57,489 nucleotides of DNA from Oscillospiraceae bacterium (GCA_017829005.1 JAGAJF010000130.1:1-57489); one strand, 5' to 3'. Positions 31,517 through 40,200 are shown, counted from the stretch's first letter. Made by a program: numbers and translations. Notes: a model not told the origin generated them from the letters alone.

Positions 31517-32971
31517 TCAGCCAAGCTCCTTGATCTGAGCGTCAGCCTCAGCAACCAGCATATTGACAACTTCGCTGATCTCGTCTCTTGTGGTTGCCCA
31601 CTCATAGCCGTGGAAAGCAGCACGGAGACCAATCTCGGAGCCGCCGTCGGTGGTGAGGGAAGCAACATCGGTGGAAACGCCTGTAGCAAGGTCAACAACG
31701 GGATACTTGGCAGCAAGCTCGTTTATCTCCTTGTTGCGTGCGATCAGGTCATCGGACCACTGGTAGTCATCTCTGAGCTTCTGGTCGCCGATAGCGATAG
31801 CCTCGTCGTTGGTGTTTGCAAGACGTGTGCACTCAGCAAAGAGAGCAACACCTGTGGGGTTAGCCGCACCCTTGCATATTACCCAGCCGTCCAGAGTAGC
31901 AGACTGATAAGGATCGGAGCCTGCAGGAGAGGGAACGGGAGCAAAGCCCAGATTATCGGGAGATATCTGTGTTGCCCATGTATCGGGGTTAGCCTGAACG
32001 TCCCAGGAGCCTACGATGTAGAAAAGCTCCTTGCCCTCGCCCATAAACTGAGGCTGGATATTCCAGTCATAGAGTGAAAGGTCGAAAACAAGACCCTTGT
32101 TGTAAAGCTCGTAGCTCCAGTTCATTGCCTTTTCAATGGTGGGGTCATTCAGATTAACGGTCAGAGTACCGTCAACGGAAGAAACGGAAGGAACGCCTGC
32201 AGAGAGGAGAAGAGCCTTCTCGTTGAACCAGCCGTCAAGACCGTACTGCTCATTTTCCACGTCAACAAAGCTCTCAAGCATAGAGGTGAAGGTATCCCAG
32301 TTCCACTCGCCTGCCTTGTAAAGCTCCCAGGGATCGTCAAAGCCGTTTTCCTCGATGGTCTGCTTGTTGTATATAACGAGCTGCTCAGCGGAAACGCTGT
32401 TAACAAGCTCGTAGTGCTTGCCGTTGAAGTTGTATATCTCCATAGCGGGCTTCATATCAGTCCAGAGGGGAGAATCCATATCTATGTATTCGTCGATAGG
32501 CTGGAACATTCCGTTGATAACGCCCTTGGGAAGAGCCGCTGTATCACAGGGGAAGAAGTCGATGCCCTCGCCGCCCAGAACGCTTGTGGAAAGATCGGAG
32601 TAACGGCTGTTCCAAGTGGTGGGGTACCACTGTACCTCGCCGCCGTACTTGTTTTTGAAAAGGTTAAGGGGAACGGACTCGGAGTTTCCTGTACCCGAAG
32701 GGTTAATGTCGTAGTGAGCAAGCCACTTGATGGTCTTGTTCTCAAGCTCAACATCACGGAGATTTTCCTCAGCCACCTGATCGAGAGTCTTCTGATCCTC
32801 CTCCGCAACGGTAGCGGTGTTCACCTCAACAGTTACCGCAGTGGTGGTCTCCACAGTAGCTTCGGTGGTCTCCTGAGAAGTACCGCCTTCGCTGTTTCCG
32901 CCGCAGGCAGTAAGACCCATTGTGAGCGTCAGTGCGGAGATACCCGCGATGGTTTTCTTAAAATTCTTCAT
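31517..32971 (-). CDS. ABC-transporter extracellular solute-binding lipoprotein (sugar type)
   Basis: A 484-residue lipoprotein: MKNFKKTIAGISALTLTMGLTAC with lipobox LTAC, then a Thr/Glu/Val linker. The mature part is a carbohydrate-binding protein of the family 1 (MalE-like) type: WLAHYDINPSG, FPCDTAALPKGVINGMFQPIDEYID, YNKQTIEENGFDDPWELYKAGEWNWDTFTSML and FAPVPSPAGSDPYQSATLDGWVI. Sugar uptake is inferred. It starts at 32971 (AAAGGA, 9 nt). No permease or ATPase gene adjoins it, so its partner components are elsewhere. It has its own strong promoter and terminator, consistent with an abundant monocistronic binding protein. Confidence 0.9.
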   Translation of the reverse strand: MKNFKKTIAGISALTLTMGLTACGGNSEGGTSQETTEATVETTTAVTVEVNTATVAEEDQKTLDQVAEENLRDVELENKTIKWLAHYDINPSGTGNSESVPLNLFKNKYGGEVQWYPTTWNSRYSDLSTSVLGGEGIDFFPCDTAALPKGVINGMFQPIDEYIDMDSPLWTDMKPAMEIYNFNGKHYELVNSVSAEQLVIYNKQTIEENGFDDPWELYKAGEWNWDTFTSMLESFVDVENEQYGLDGWFNEKALLLSAGVPSVSSVDGTLTVNLNDPTIEKAMNWSYELYNKGLVFDLSLYDWNIQPQFMGEGKELFYIVGSWDVQANPDTWATQISPDNLGFAPVPSPAGSDPYQSATLDGWVICKGAANPTGVALFAECTRLANTNDEAIAIGDQKLRDDYQWSDDLIARNKEINELAAKYPVVDLATGVSTDVASLTTDGGSEIGLRAAFHGYEWATTRDEISEVVNMLVAEADAQIKELG

Positions 32972-33026
32972 TTCAAACATTCCTTTCATTCTCCAAAGCT
33001 TTATCTGAATAAAACTTGCTAAAAAT

Positions 33027-33055
33027 ATTGTATCATATCTGACTGTAAATGTCAA
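33027..33055 (-). promoter_or_regulatory. Sigma-A promoter for sugar-binding lipoprotein
   Basis: Minus strand TTGACA (33050-33055), 17-nt spacer, TACAAT (33027-33032). Near-consensus and about 55 nt upstream of the start at 32971. Confidence 0.8.
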
Positions 33056-33265
33056 ATGTTTTTGTATAATTTTTCGTTTGGATATGATATTTTTTCACTT
33101 AAATTAAAAGATTTTTTATGGAATATATTTTAAATTTATATTATCCGACCTTTTTCGACAATTTTTTTATTCCAATTTGTTTTATAATCCCAAATAAAGA
33201 AAAAAATGAGTTATAATATATAATATATCACTGCGTCATACGCTGAAAGGATTGAACCATTCAAT

Positions 33266-33511
33266 ATGAACTACATAGCAGCCGAACGTCTGAGAGCGCT
33301 CCGTGAGGACAACGACTACACCCAGAGGGAGATCGCAGCCCTGCTGAGATGCTCTCAGGTCAGCTATTCACATTATGAGATCGGGCGGCGGGATATCCCC
33401 CTTGACCACCTTGTGACCCTGGCCGAGTTTTACGGCGTCAGCGTGGACTATATCCTGGGCATTACCGACTCCAAGCAGAGATACCCTGAGACCGCAGTCC
33501 CCAAGGGCTAA
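33266..33511 (+). CDS. XRE-family helix-turn-helix regulator
   Basis: An 81-residue single-domain DNA-binding protein: AERLRALREDNDYTQREIAALLRCSQVSYSHYEIGRRDIPLDHLVTLAEFYGVSVDYILG, the full Cro/CI-type HTH_3 fold. The recognition helix is QVSYSHYEIG. It has an AAAGGA site upstream. It is divergent from the sugar-binding lipoprotein gene, so it may regulate that promoter or itself, but no palindrome stands out in the 210-nt AT-rich space between them. Its stop overlaps the convergent transporter gene by 4 nt. Confidence 0.88.
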   Translation: MNYIAAERLRALREDNDYTQREIAALLRCSQVSYSHYEIGRRDIPLDHLVTLAEFYGVSVDYILGITDSKQRYPETAVPKG

Positions 33512-34581
33512 CCCGTGTCTCTTCTGCTTTCTATCTTCTCCCTGATAAGGGTGTAAGCCGCCGAAACAAGGGGAATGCCCAGCATAATGCCTGCCGCTCC
33601 CCCAAGCTCCGCCCCCGCGATGATCGCCGCCAGAATAAGTATAGGCGGCAGACCCACGCTCTTTCCCACCACCTTCGGGTAGATAAAATTATTTTCAAGC
33701 TGCTGGAGTATTATGATGAACACCAGAAACCACAGGGCTGAGGAGGGCTTAACAAGAAAGAGTATAAGGGCGGAGGGTATGGCTCCCGCAATAGCCCCTG
33801 CCACAGGCACAAGAGCAGTCACAGCGATTATTGCGCTGATAAGCAGAGGATATTCAAAGCCGAAAAGCACCATTCCCATAAAGCAGAGAGTACCGAGAAC
33901 AGCCGCCTCCGACAGCTGACCCGCTATAAAGCTCACGAAACAGGAGTTTACGGCGGATATGACACGGGCGGCTTTTTTGTATGCCCCGTCGGATAATGCT
34001 GCCCTTGCCGCTGAGCTTACAAACTCAATGAGAACGTCCTTCTGGGCAAGGATATACACCGACAGCACCGCCCCCACAAGAAATGAAGCCGTCCCTTTGA
34101 GGAAGTCCGCTGTGACCTTATATGTGCGGTCGAAAAGCCCCGGCAGACGGAGAGATATCTGCTCGATAAGGCTGTCAAGGAGCCGTACAAGTACGGGAGC
34201 GTCCGCCCCGCCGCTTTCATACCGTCTGCGGAAATCGCTGTAATAGCCATCAACACTGTTTACAAAAAGAGCGGCGCTTTCCCAGAGCTTGGGCAGGATA
34301 AGCATAGCCGCAGCGGCAATGACCCCTGCAATTATGAGATATACAAGAACTATAGCCGCTCCACGGGCGGCTTTTTTGTTTATTCTCCTGCCGAAAAAGC
34401 CCTCAAAGCGGCATACGGCAGGGTCGATTACCGCCGCAAGCAATATGCCTGTGATAAAGGGCGAAACGGCAGAAAATATAAGCGAGACCGTCCCGCACAC
34501 GTCCTCGGGACGGATAAGCAGCGCCAGAGCCAGAAAGACAAGAAGCCCCGGCGCAAGATATTTTTTATAGCTTCGTCTCAT
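33508..34581 (-). CDS. AI-2E family transporter
   Basis: A 357-residue polytopic membrane protein of the AI-2E (YtvI/YdiK/PerM) family: eight predicted helices, with LVFLALALLIRPED, ISPFITGILLAAVIDP-like (here VSPFITGILLAAVIDP), the soluble central region, the late GAIAGAIPSALILFLV and QQLENNFIYPKVVGKSVGLPPILILAAI signature. Family members export autoinducer-2-like molecules or act as Na+/H+ antiporters; neither can be chosen from sequence. Repeat element B lies in its leader, the tail hairpin immediately before the GGGAGGAG site. Confidence 0.85.
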   Translation of the reverse strand: MRRSYKKYLAPGLLVFLALALLIRPEDVCGTVSLIFSAVSPFITGILLAAVIDPAVCRFEGFFGRRINKKAARGAAIVLVYLIIAGVIAAAAMLILPKLWESAALFVNSVDGYYSDFRRRYESGGADAPVLVRLLDSLIEQISLRLPGLFDRTYKVTADFLKGTASFLVGAVLSVYILAQKDVLIEFVSSAARAALSDGAYKKAARVISAVNSCFVSFIAGQLSEAAVLGTLCFMGMVLFGFEYPLLISAIIAVTALVPVAGAIAGAIPSALILFLVKPSSALWFLVFIIILQQLENNFIYPKVVGKSVGLPPILILAAIIAGAELGGAAGIMLGIPLVSAAYTLIREKIESRRDTG

Positions 34582-34591
34582 TTCTCCTCCC

Positions 34592-34658
34592 GGCAGGTTG
34601 AACCTGCAGCCGCTCGTTCTGTAATTTATTTGGGCAGCAAACTGACAGCTCGGTAACG
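34592..34658 (-). repeat. Structured dispersed element, copy B (transporter leader)
   Basis: 67 nt on the minus strand, 84% identical to copy A (11 differences, no gaps). Head CGTTACCGAGC, conserved middle CAGAACGA, tail hairpin GCAGGT-TCA-ACCTGC. The tail directly abuts GGGAGGAG and the ATG of the AI-2E transporter. Confidence 0.75.
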
Positions 34659-34714
34659 ATACAAAAGCTGTCCCAAATTTTATTACTTATATTATGCTCT
34701 CCGCACTCTCCCGT

Positions 34715-34750
34715 ATTCTTTATTATTTATTATTTATTCTTTATTCTTTA
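34715..34750. repeat. Imperfect TTTATTC/TTTATTA tract
   Basis: Tandem heptamer-like units related to the tract at 28126-28153, again in the leader of a minus-strand gene. On its 5' side (minus sense) lies AAAGGAG with no ORF after it, perhaps the relic of a lost gene start. Confidence 0.6.
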
Positions 34751-34813
34751 AATTTCTCCTTTCACGATTTATCTCTATACTCTATTTTAAAAAAATCTCC
34801 ATTTCCAATTTAA

Positions 34814-34846
34814 TAAAAAAAGTCTCCCCCATTAAAAGAGAGAGAC
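34814..34846 (-). terminator. Terminator of yeiH gene
   Basis: Minus strand GTCTC and GAGAC arms (34842-34846 and 34822-34826) with a 15-nt loop, then a run of seven T. The stem is short but the tract is strong. Confidence 0.65.
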
Positions 34847-34854
34847 AAATAATA

Positions 34855-35889
34855 TCAAACTATCCCCACAAAATATTCCACAGCAATAGCCACAATGACC
34901 ACCAGCGCCGAAATGATAAATCCGTGGAGCATAGGAGCAATACCCGATTTTTTCATATCCTTGAAGCTTGTGTTAAGTCCGATAGCCCCGAGAGCCGCAA
35001 TCATAAGGAACTTGCTGATTTCCTTCATACCGTGGGAAACAGAGACAGGGATAAAGCCGAAGCTGTTTATTACCGCAAGACCCACAAATCCGAGAATAAA
35101 GAGTGGGAGTATTTTCGTGATATGAAGCTTTGCCCTGACGCTTTCGCCGCCCTCTGAAGCCGCTTCCTTGCGCTTGATGTGTGCGTTAATGAGCGCAAAC
35201 ACAATGACCGTGGGAATGATGGAAAGCGTGCGGGTGAGCTTTACCATGGTGGCAAAGTCTCCCGCCGCCTCGGAAAATGCATAGCCTGCCGCAACCACGC
35301 TGGAGGTGTCGTTAACGGCAGTGCCTGCCCATAAGCCGTATGCCATATCCGAAAGCCCCATCGCCCTGCCCATAATGGGAAACAGCACTATCATAGCCAT
35401 ATCAAAGAGGAAGGTAGCCGACATAGAGTAAGCAATGTCATTGTCATCGGCGTCAATGACGGGTGCGATAGCCGCAATTGCCGAGCCGCCGCATATTCCC
35501 GTACCCGCGGAAATCAGATTTGAAAGCTTCCAGTTGATTTTAAGAGCCCTGCCCACAAAGTGACCCACTCCGAAGCAGGTCAGCAGGGTGAAGAACATCA
35601 CGCAAAGAGAAAGCTTTCCCACCTCAAGCACGACCGCAATATTAAGGCTTGCCCCAAGAAGGATAATGGCAAATTTCAGCATTTTCTTCGATGTGAATTT
35701 AAGTCCCGGCTCAAAGGTCTCCCCGGGCTTGCGTATGCCGTTTATTATCATTCCGATAAAAAGTGCGATGACCGAGGCACCGATAAGATGTACGGGAAGC
35801 AGACCCTCTATAAATTTTGCGGCTGCCGCTATCACAAGGGCTAAAGCGAAGCCCGGCAGCAGAGCGACAATTTTTTTGACAGTATTCAT
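34855..35889 (-). CDS. YeiH/UPF0324 family putative sulfate or sulfite exporter
   Basis: A 344-residue membrane protein with about ten helices and the family blocks FIGMIINGIRKP, KFAIILLGASLNIAVVLEVGK, LISAGTGICGGSAIAAIAPVIDADD and GLWAGTAVNDTSSVVAAGYAFS. UPF0324/YeiH proteins are predicted to export sulfate or other sulfur oxyanions, mostly on genome-context grounds. The gene is divergent from a LysR regulator, the same arrangement as yeiE-yeiH in enterobacteria, and shares its palindromic promoter region. The GGAGAG site fits ATG 35889. Confidence 0.85.
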   Translation of the reverse strand: MNTVKKIVALLPGFALALVIAAAAKFIEGLLPVHLIGASVIALFIGMIINGIRKPGETFEPGLKFTSKKMLKFAIILLGASLNIAVVLEVGKLSLCVMFFTLLTCFGVGHFVGRALKINWKLSNLISAGTGICGGSAIAAIAPVIDADDNDIAYSMSATFLFDMAMIVLFPIMGRAMGLSDMAYGLWAGTAVNDTSSVVAAGYAFSEAAGDFATMVKLTRTLSIIPTVIVFALINAHIKRKEAASEGGESVRAKLHITKILPLFILGFVGLAVINSFGFIPVSVSHGMKEISKFLMIAALGAIGLNTSFKDMKKSGIAPMLHGFIISALVVIVAIAVEYFVGIV

Positions 35890-35928
35890 AATTTCTTCTC
35901 TCCTTGAAATATTATTTGCTTTGTTATC

Positions 35929-35960
35929 TTGATTTTATCACAGATTTATGATAAAATCAA
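35929..35960. promoter_or_regulatory. Mirror-symmetric divergent promoter/operator, yeiH/lysR
   Basis: TTGATTTTATCA (35929-35940) and TGATAAAATCAA (35949-35960) are a perfect 12-bp inverted repeat with an 8-nt centre. Read on either strand it gives TTGATT, 17 nt, TAAAAT: a complete face-to-face promoter pair inside the operator. Binding of the LysR protein would cover both promoters at once. Confidence 0.7.
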
Positions 35961-35961
35961 A

Positions 35962-35985
35962 TTATCATTTAATATCAGATGATAA
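35962..35985. promoter_or_regulatory. Second inverted repeat, LysR-type site
   Basis: TTATCAT (35962-35968) and ATGATAA (35979-35985) are perfect 7-bp arms 10 nt apart, sharing the TTATCA core of the first operator. It lies between the lysR promoter and the lysR start. Confidence 0.5.
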
Positions 35986-36012
35986 GAAAATATTATCACG
36001 GGAGAGAATTTC

Positions 36013-36885
36013 ATGATAGATGTGCGAATAGAGACCTTTCTGACCCTATGCAGGCTGATGAATTACCGAAAGACCGCCGAGGAGCTTAATATGACCCAGC
36101 CTGCCGTTACCCAGCATATCCATTATCTTGAGAATTATTACGGCTGCAGGCTGTTCATCTATGACCGGAAGAGCCTTAAAATGACTGACGAAGCGGAGCT
36201 TTTGAAAAAATACGCCGAGAATATTTCCTATCAGGAGAAAAAGCTGAAAACCGCACTGTCGGAAAAGGGCTGCCGTCAGCTGTCCATAGGCGCCACCAAA
36301 ACTGTTGGCGAATATGTCATAGCAGAGCATATCGGCAGCTTTCTGAAGGAGGACAATAACCGCATTTGCGTAAACATCGACAATACGGAAAACCTGCTTC
36401 GGGCGTTGTCACGGGGAACAATTGACTTTGCTGTGATAGAAGGCTTTTTCGACCGAAGTCATTTTGCGTCAAGGCTGTACCGAAGGGAGCCTTTTGTGGG
36501 GATATGCGGAAAAAGTCACCCCTTTTCGGGACGGGAAATCACCCTTGAGGAAGTGATGAAGGAGCATATTTTTGTCCGCGAAGAGGGCAGCGGCACAAGA
36601 GAGATACTGGAGCAGCTCCTTGCCGAGGAAAACCGCTCCCTTTCGGAATTTAAGAAAATAAGCGTCATAAGCAGCTTCGGGCTTACTTCAAAGCTGCTCT
36701 GTGAAAACGGCGGCATTGCATTCGCATATCGTGCGGCGGGAGAAAATGACCCGAAGCTCGGCAGCTTCAAGCTTGCGGGCAGGGATATTGTGAGAGAGTT
36801 CAATTATGTGTACCTTGACACCCCCTTTTCCCAAAACGATGTGGAATATTTCGACTCCTTCCGCCCCGAAAAATCGGCAGAATAA
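36013..36885 (+). CDS. LysR family transcriptional regulator
   Basis: A 290-residue LysR protein: winged HTH in residues 1-60 (VRIETFLTLCRLMNYRKTAEELNMTQPAVTQHIHYLE) and a periplasmic-binding-like effector domain from about residue 90 (LSIGATKTVGEYVIAEHI; FVREEGSGTREILEQLL). YRKTAEELNMTQPAVTQ groups it with YeiE/CysL-type regulators that control sulfur or anion transport. It is divergent from yeiH and most likely represses or activates it through the palindromes at 35929-35985. It has a GGGAGAG site before ATG 36013. Confidence 0.9.
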   Translation: MIDVRIETFLTLCRLMNYRKTAEELNMTQPAVTQHIHYLENYYGCRLFIYDRKSLKMTDEAELLKKYAENISYQEKKLKTALSEKGCRQLSIGATKTVGEYVIAEHIGSFLKEDNNRICVNIDNTENLLRALSRGTIDFAVIEGFFDRSHFASRLYRREPFVGICGKSHPFSGREITLEEVMKEHIFVREEGSGTREILEQLLAEENRSLSEFKKISVISSFGLTSKLLCENGGIAFAYRAAGENDPKLGSFKLAGRDIVREFNYVYLDTPFSQNDVEYFDSFRPEKSAE

Positions 36886-36910
36886 ACAAAACTTTTACTG
36901 CCGATTTTTC
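36868..36910 (+). terminator. Terminator of lysR
   Basis: GAAAAATCGGCAG (36868-36880) pairs perfectly with CTGCCGATTTTTC (36898-36910). The stop codon lies in the loop; the ascending T-run is in the 3' arm. Confidence 0.7.
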
Positions 36911-36920
36911 CCTCAGACTG

Positions 36921-36949
36921 TTGAAATTTATGGGGAAATATGTTATAAT
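36921..36949 (+). promoter_or_regulatory. Sigma-A promoter for the amidase fusion
   Basis: TTGAAA (36921-36926), 17-nt spacer, TATAAT (36944-36949), about 70 nt before the ATG at 37022. Confidence 0.8.
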
Positions 36950-37021
36950 AAAATCATGCCTTCGGGCAAGGAATTTACAAAGAAAAGAAACGAACAAGAG
37001 ATAAAAATATATAGGAGAACT

Positions 37022-40000
37022 ATGAAAAAGAAAAAATTATCCGAAAGGCTCGCCGCCCTCGCCTGTGCCGCTCTGATGTCGGTGCCGCTGTGGGGAGATA
37101 TGAGCGAAGCCCTTTCCTTCGGCATTCAAGCCTCCGCCGAAAGTGAGGCGGTATATGAGGAAATAGTCCCCGAGGTGCAGAGGGACGAGGAGCTTGAGAG
37201 CTTCAAAGAGCCCGAGTATACGCCTATGTTTTCCTTTCCCGACGAGGTGAGAGGGGTTTACATAAATCCCGAAAAGGATTTTCCCCTGACGGACGAAAAC
37301 GGCGAACCCCTTTCCGAGGAAGAAATTGCCGCGGGGATAGATAACGCTCTGGACGCCGCTCAGGACAAGAGCCTTAACACCGTTATCATCACCACCTCCG
37401 ACGAAAACGGCGTTTACTACAGCCTTGACGTGAACAAGACCGCTGTCCGCTCCCCCGCCGAGCTGTGCGTGGAAAGAGCCGCCGACAGAGGTATGTATGT
37501 TTACGTTACATTCAATATAAATTCCGCTCTTTCGGGCATTACCGAGGAGACTGCCAAGGCAAGGATAGACCGCCTTGCCCTTACCGCACATAATTTCACC
37601 GTAAAATACCCCGTTGACGGAATTATAATCGACGGCTATTATTCAAAGCGAGATAACGCAAGCTTTGCAAATTACATTGAAAACGGCTCGGGAATTGGCT
37701 ATGACAACTGGCTCCTTGACAACGGAGCATACGTGTTCAGCCTTGTTTCAGACGCTGTACGCAGAACCAGCAACAGCGTTCCCGTGGGCATTTCCATAAA
37801 CGATATCTGGGCGAATTACACCACCAAGGAAGAGGGCAGCGAGACATCGGTCAGCTTTGAAGCCCTTACCGACGGATATGCGGACACTCTGGGATATATC
37901 GAAAAGGGCTATGCGGATTTTATCCTCGTAAAAGCAGAGGGCGCATTTGCCAGCGAAACTATGCCCTTTGAGGACGTGGCAGGCTGGTGGAACGAGAAGG
38001 CGCAGTCCGCAGGCATACCCATGATAATAGACCATTTCAACGAAAGGATATGCACCGATTATACAGGCTGGGGCTCACCCGACGAGCTTGTAAAGCAGGT
38101 CATAAAGGCGGACGAGTACGATGCCTGCATAGGCAGCGTTTTCAACTCTCTCCCCTCTCTTAAAGAGAATGCCGAGGAGTCCACCTCCGTTCTTGTGAAG
38201 CATTTCAACGACCAGATAGACAGAGAGGGCTTAAACAACGAGCTTGAAATGACCCTCCCCCTTACCACCAAGTTCAAGACCGAGGAGCCTACAGTTATTT
38301 TCGCAGGTTCATTTGACCCGAATTTCACCATTTACTTCCAAGGCGAGCCAATTGAGCTGAACGAAGCGGGACGATTTTATTTCAATATGGATCTTGACGT
38401 GGGCGTGAACACATTCACCTTCAAGAACAAGGGCAAGACCGTTACCTACAAGATAACAAGAACGGTGAATGTTCTCAAAAGCGTCGAGCCTGCCGTTTCG
38501 GAAATGCGTGTGGAGGAACAGTCTGCCATCACCCTCAGCGCCATCGCATACAAGGGCTCAGAGGTAACAGCCGAAATAAACGGGAAATCCGTTGAACTTA
38601 AGCCCATTGACGGTCAGACAGATGAGCTTGACCCCAACTCCAACTATACAAAATACATAGGCACATACATTGCCCCCCAAGGCATCAAGGGGCAGGATAT
38701 CGACCTTGGAAATGTCACCTTCTACGGCACATACCGCACCAAAACAGGCGACTTCAACGAGAGCAGAACGGGCAGCCGCATTATCGTGAATGCTCTTGCG
38801 GAAATTCTCAACGACTACAGCGGAAATCTCCTTGAGGTAAAAAATGACAACACCATGGTCTATGACGCAAAGACCACAAGCACTAATCCCACCCCCGATA
38901 TGGCACGTCTTCCCGCAGGAACACTTGATTATCAGGTCAAGACCGTAAGCTATTCGGGAACGGATTATTACCTTACAAATTCGGGCAAGAGAATAAGGGT
39001 AAGTGATGTGAATGTCCTTGACAACAAGCCCTTAGGCTCAAATCCCATAAGCGTGGCAAGCGCCGCAAAGGACGGTACGGACACAGTTATCAAGCTCCGC
39101 ACAAATTCAAAGGTACCCTTTGCAATGTCCTTTACGGGAGTAAGCTACAACGGCGGAAACAACGGAAATTACTATGTATCCTCATTTAACGCAAGCGCTC
39201 TTGTAATTACCTTCGACTACGTGACAAGCATTGCCGCAAGCAGCATAACCTTCCCCGAAAGCGCCGTATTCACCGAGGGCGTGTGGGACACCTGCGAGTC
39301 GGGCGAGCTTACCAAAACAAGGCTCACCCTCACCCTGAGACAGTCGGGCATTTTCGGCGGCGTCACATCATCATATGACGATGAAGGCAATCTTACATTC
39401 AGATTTAACGGCTGCCGAAATTCCCTTAACGGCGCAACTGTAGTCATCGACCCGGGACACGGCTATACGGGAGCTTCCCAGTTCGACCCCGGTGCTGTGG
39501 GACATATCAAGGAGCAGGAAGCAAACCTTGCCATCGCAAAGCTTGTTACCTCAAAGCTTGAAGCGGCAGGCGCAAATGTTATCCGTCTCAAGACCGAGAG
39601 CGAGACCTATGTGACCGCCCAGCGAGCTTCTATCGCAAGGCAGTATAACCCCGACCTTTTCCTTGCCATTCACTGCAATGCCGCAGGAGAAAGCGCACGG
39701 GGCGCAGAAGCCTATTACTTCACCCCCTTCTCCCAGCCCCTTGCCGACCGCATTTCCGCCCGCATAGGCTCATATCTGGGAAAACACGTGGATAACGCCG
39801 AGGGTATGGACAGAGGCGAGCAGTACAATTACTTCTTCGTGACCCAGCAGCAGGATTTCCCCTCCGTACTTATCGAATGTGCATTCGTTACCAATTATAC
39901 GGAAGCAATGGCTCTGGCAAATCCCACCCATCAGGACGGTATCGCTCAGGCAATTGTTGACGGAGCGGCGGATTATCTTGGCAGATGCGGATATTCCTGC

Positions 40001-40192
40001 TACGGCGACGGCTCAGCCGATTTCACAAACAGCGGCGCGGTGTATACCCAGAGCGTGCCCGAAGCAGTTCCCGTTACCGAGAATACGGGTGTACCCGAAG
40101 CAGCTGTGCAGCAGCCCATTACATCGGAGGATATCGTCACAACTCCTGCCGACCCCAATTTTGCAGATCCCTACGATCTGCTGAATCCGTAA
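37022..40192 (+). CDS. Secreted GHL10-like / N-acetylmuramoyl-L-alanine amidase fusion
   Basis: A 1056-residue exported cell-wall enzyme. It has a signal peptide (MKKKKLSERLAALACAALMS...; likely cut after QASA). Residues about 75-400 are a glycosyl-hydrolase-like TIM barrel of the GHL10/DUF4015 type (EVRGVYINPEKDF; DGIIIDGYYSKRDNAS; DFILVKAEGAF). Residues about 410-790 hold beta-rich Ig/AMIN-like regions. Residues about 803-1000 are an amidase_3 domain with zinc and catalytic residues in VIDPGHG, EQEANLAIAKLV, AIHCNA and LIECAFVTN. The amidase cuts the MurNAc-L-Ala bond; the barrel may act on glycans. A Pro/Thr/Val tail follows. The start at 37022 has AGGAG upstream; the frame is open further 5' but crosses the promoter. 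Confidence 0.88.
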   Translation: MKKKKLSERLAALACAALMSVPLWGDMSEALSFGIQASAESEAVYEEIVPEVQRDEELESFKEPEYTPMFSFPDEVRGVYINPEKDFPLTDENGEPLSEEEIAAGIDNALDAAQDKSLNTVIITTSDENGVYYSLDVNKTAVRSPAELCVERAADRGMYVYVTFNINSALSGITEETAKARIDRLALTAHNFTVKYPVDGIIIDGYYSKRDNASFANYIENGSGIGYDNWLLDNGAYVFSLVSDAVRRTSNSVPVGISINDIWANYTTKEEGSETSVSFEALTDGYADTLGYIEKGYADFILVKAEGAFASETMPFEDVAGWWNEKAQSAGIPMIIDHFNERICTDYTGWGSPDELVKQVIKADEYDACIGSVFNSLPSLKENAEESTSVLVKHFNDQIDREGLNNELEMTLPLTTKFKTEEPTVIFAGSFDPNFTIYFQGEPIELNEAGRFYFNMDLDVGVNTFTFKNKGKTVTYKITRTVNVLKSVEPAVSEMRVEEQSAITLSAIAYKGSEVTAEINGKSVELKPIDGQTDELDPNSNYTKYIGTYIAPQGIKGQDIDLGNVTFYGTYRTKTGDFNESRTGSRIIVNALAEILNDYSGNLLEVKNDNTMVYDAKTTSTNPTPDMARLPAGTLDYQVKTVSYSGTDYYLTNSGKRIRVSDVNVLDNKPLGSNPISVASAAKDGTDTVIKLRTNSKVPFAMSFTGVSYNGGNNGNYYVSSFNASALVITFDYVTSIAASSITFPESAVFTEGVWDTCESGELTKTRLTLTLRQSGIFGGVTSSYDDEGNLTFRFNGCRNSLNGATVVIDPGHGYTGASQFDPGAVGHIKEQEANLAIAKLVTSKLEAAGANVIRLKTESETYVTAQRASIARQYNPDLFLAIHCNAAGESARGAEAYYFTPFSQPLADRISARIGSYLGKHVDNAEGMDRGEQYNYFFVTQQQDFPSVLIECAFVTNYTEAMALANPTHQDGIAQAIVDGAADYLGRCGYSCYGDGSADFTNSGAVYTQSVPEAVPVTENTGVPEAAVQQPITSEDIVTTPADPNFADPYDLLNP

Positions 40193-40200
40193 AAAATAAA

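Noticed and set aside
36868-36910. ECF-like GTTTATT promoter box near the amidase gene
   Set aside because: The match (ATAAACAAA) lies in the loop of the lysR terminator, and a near-consensus sigma-A promoter is present just downstream.
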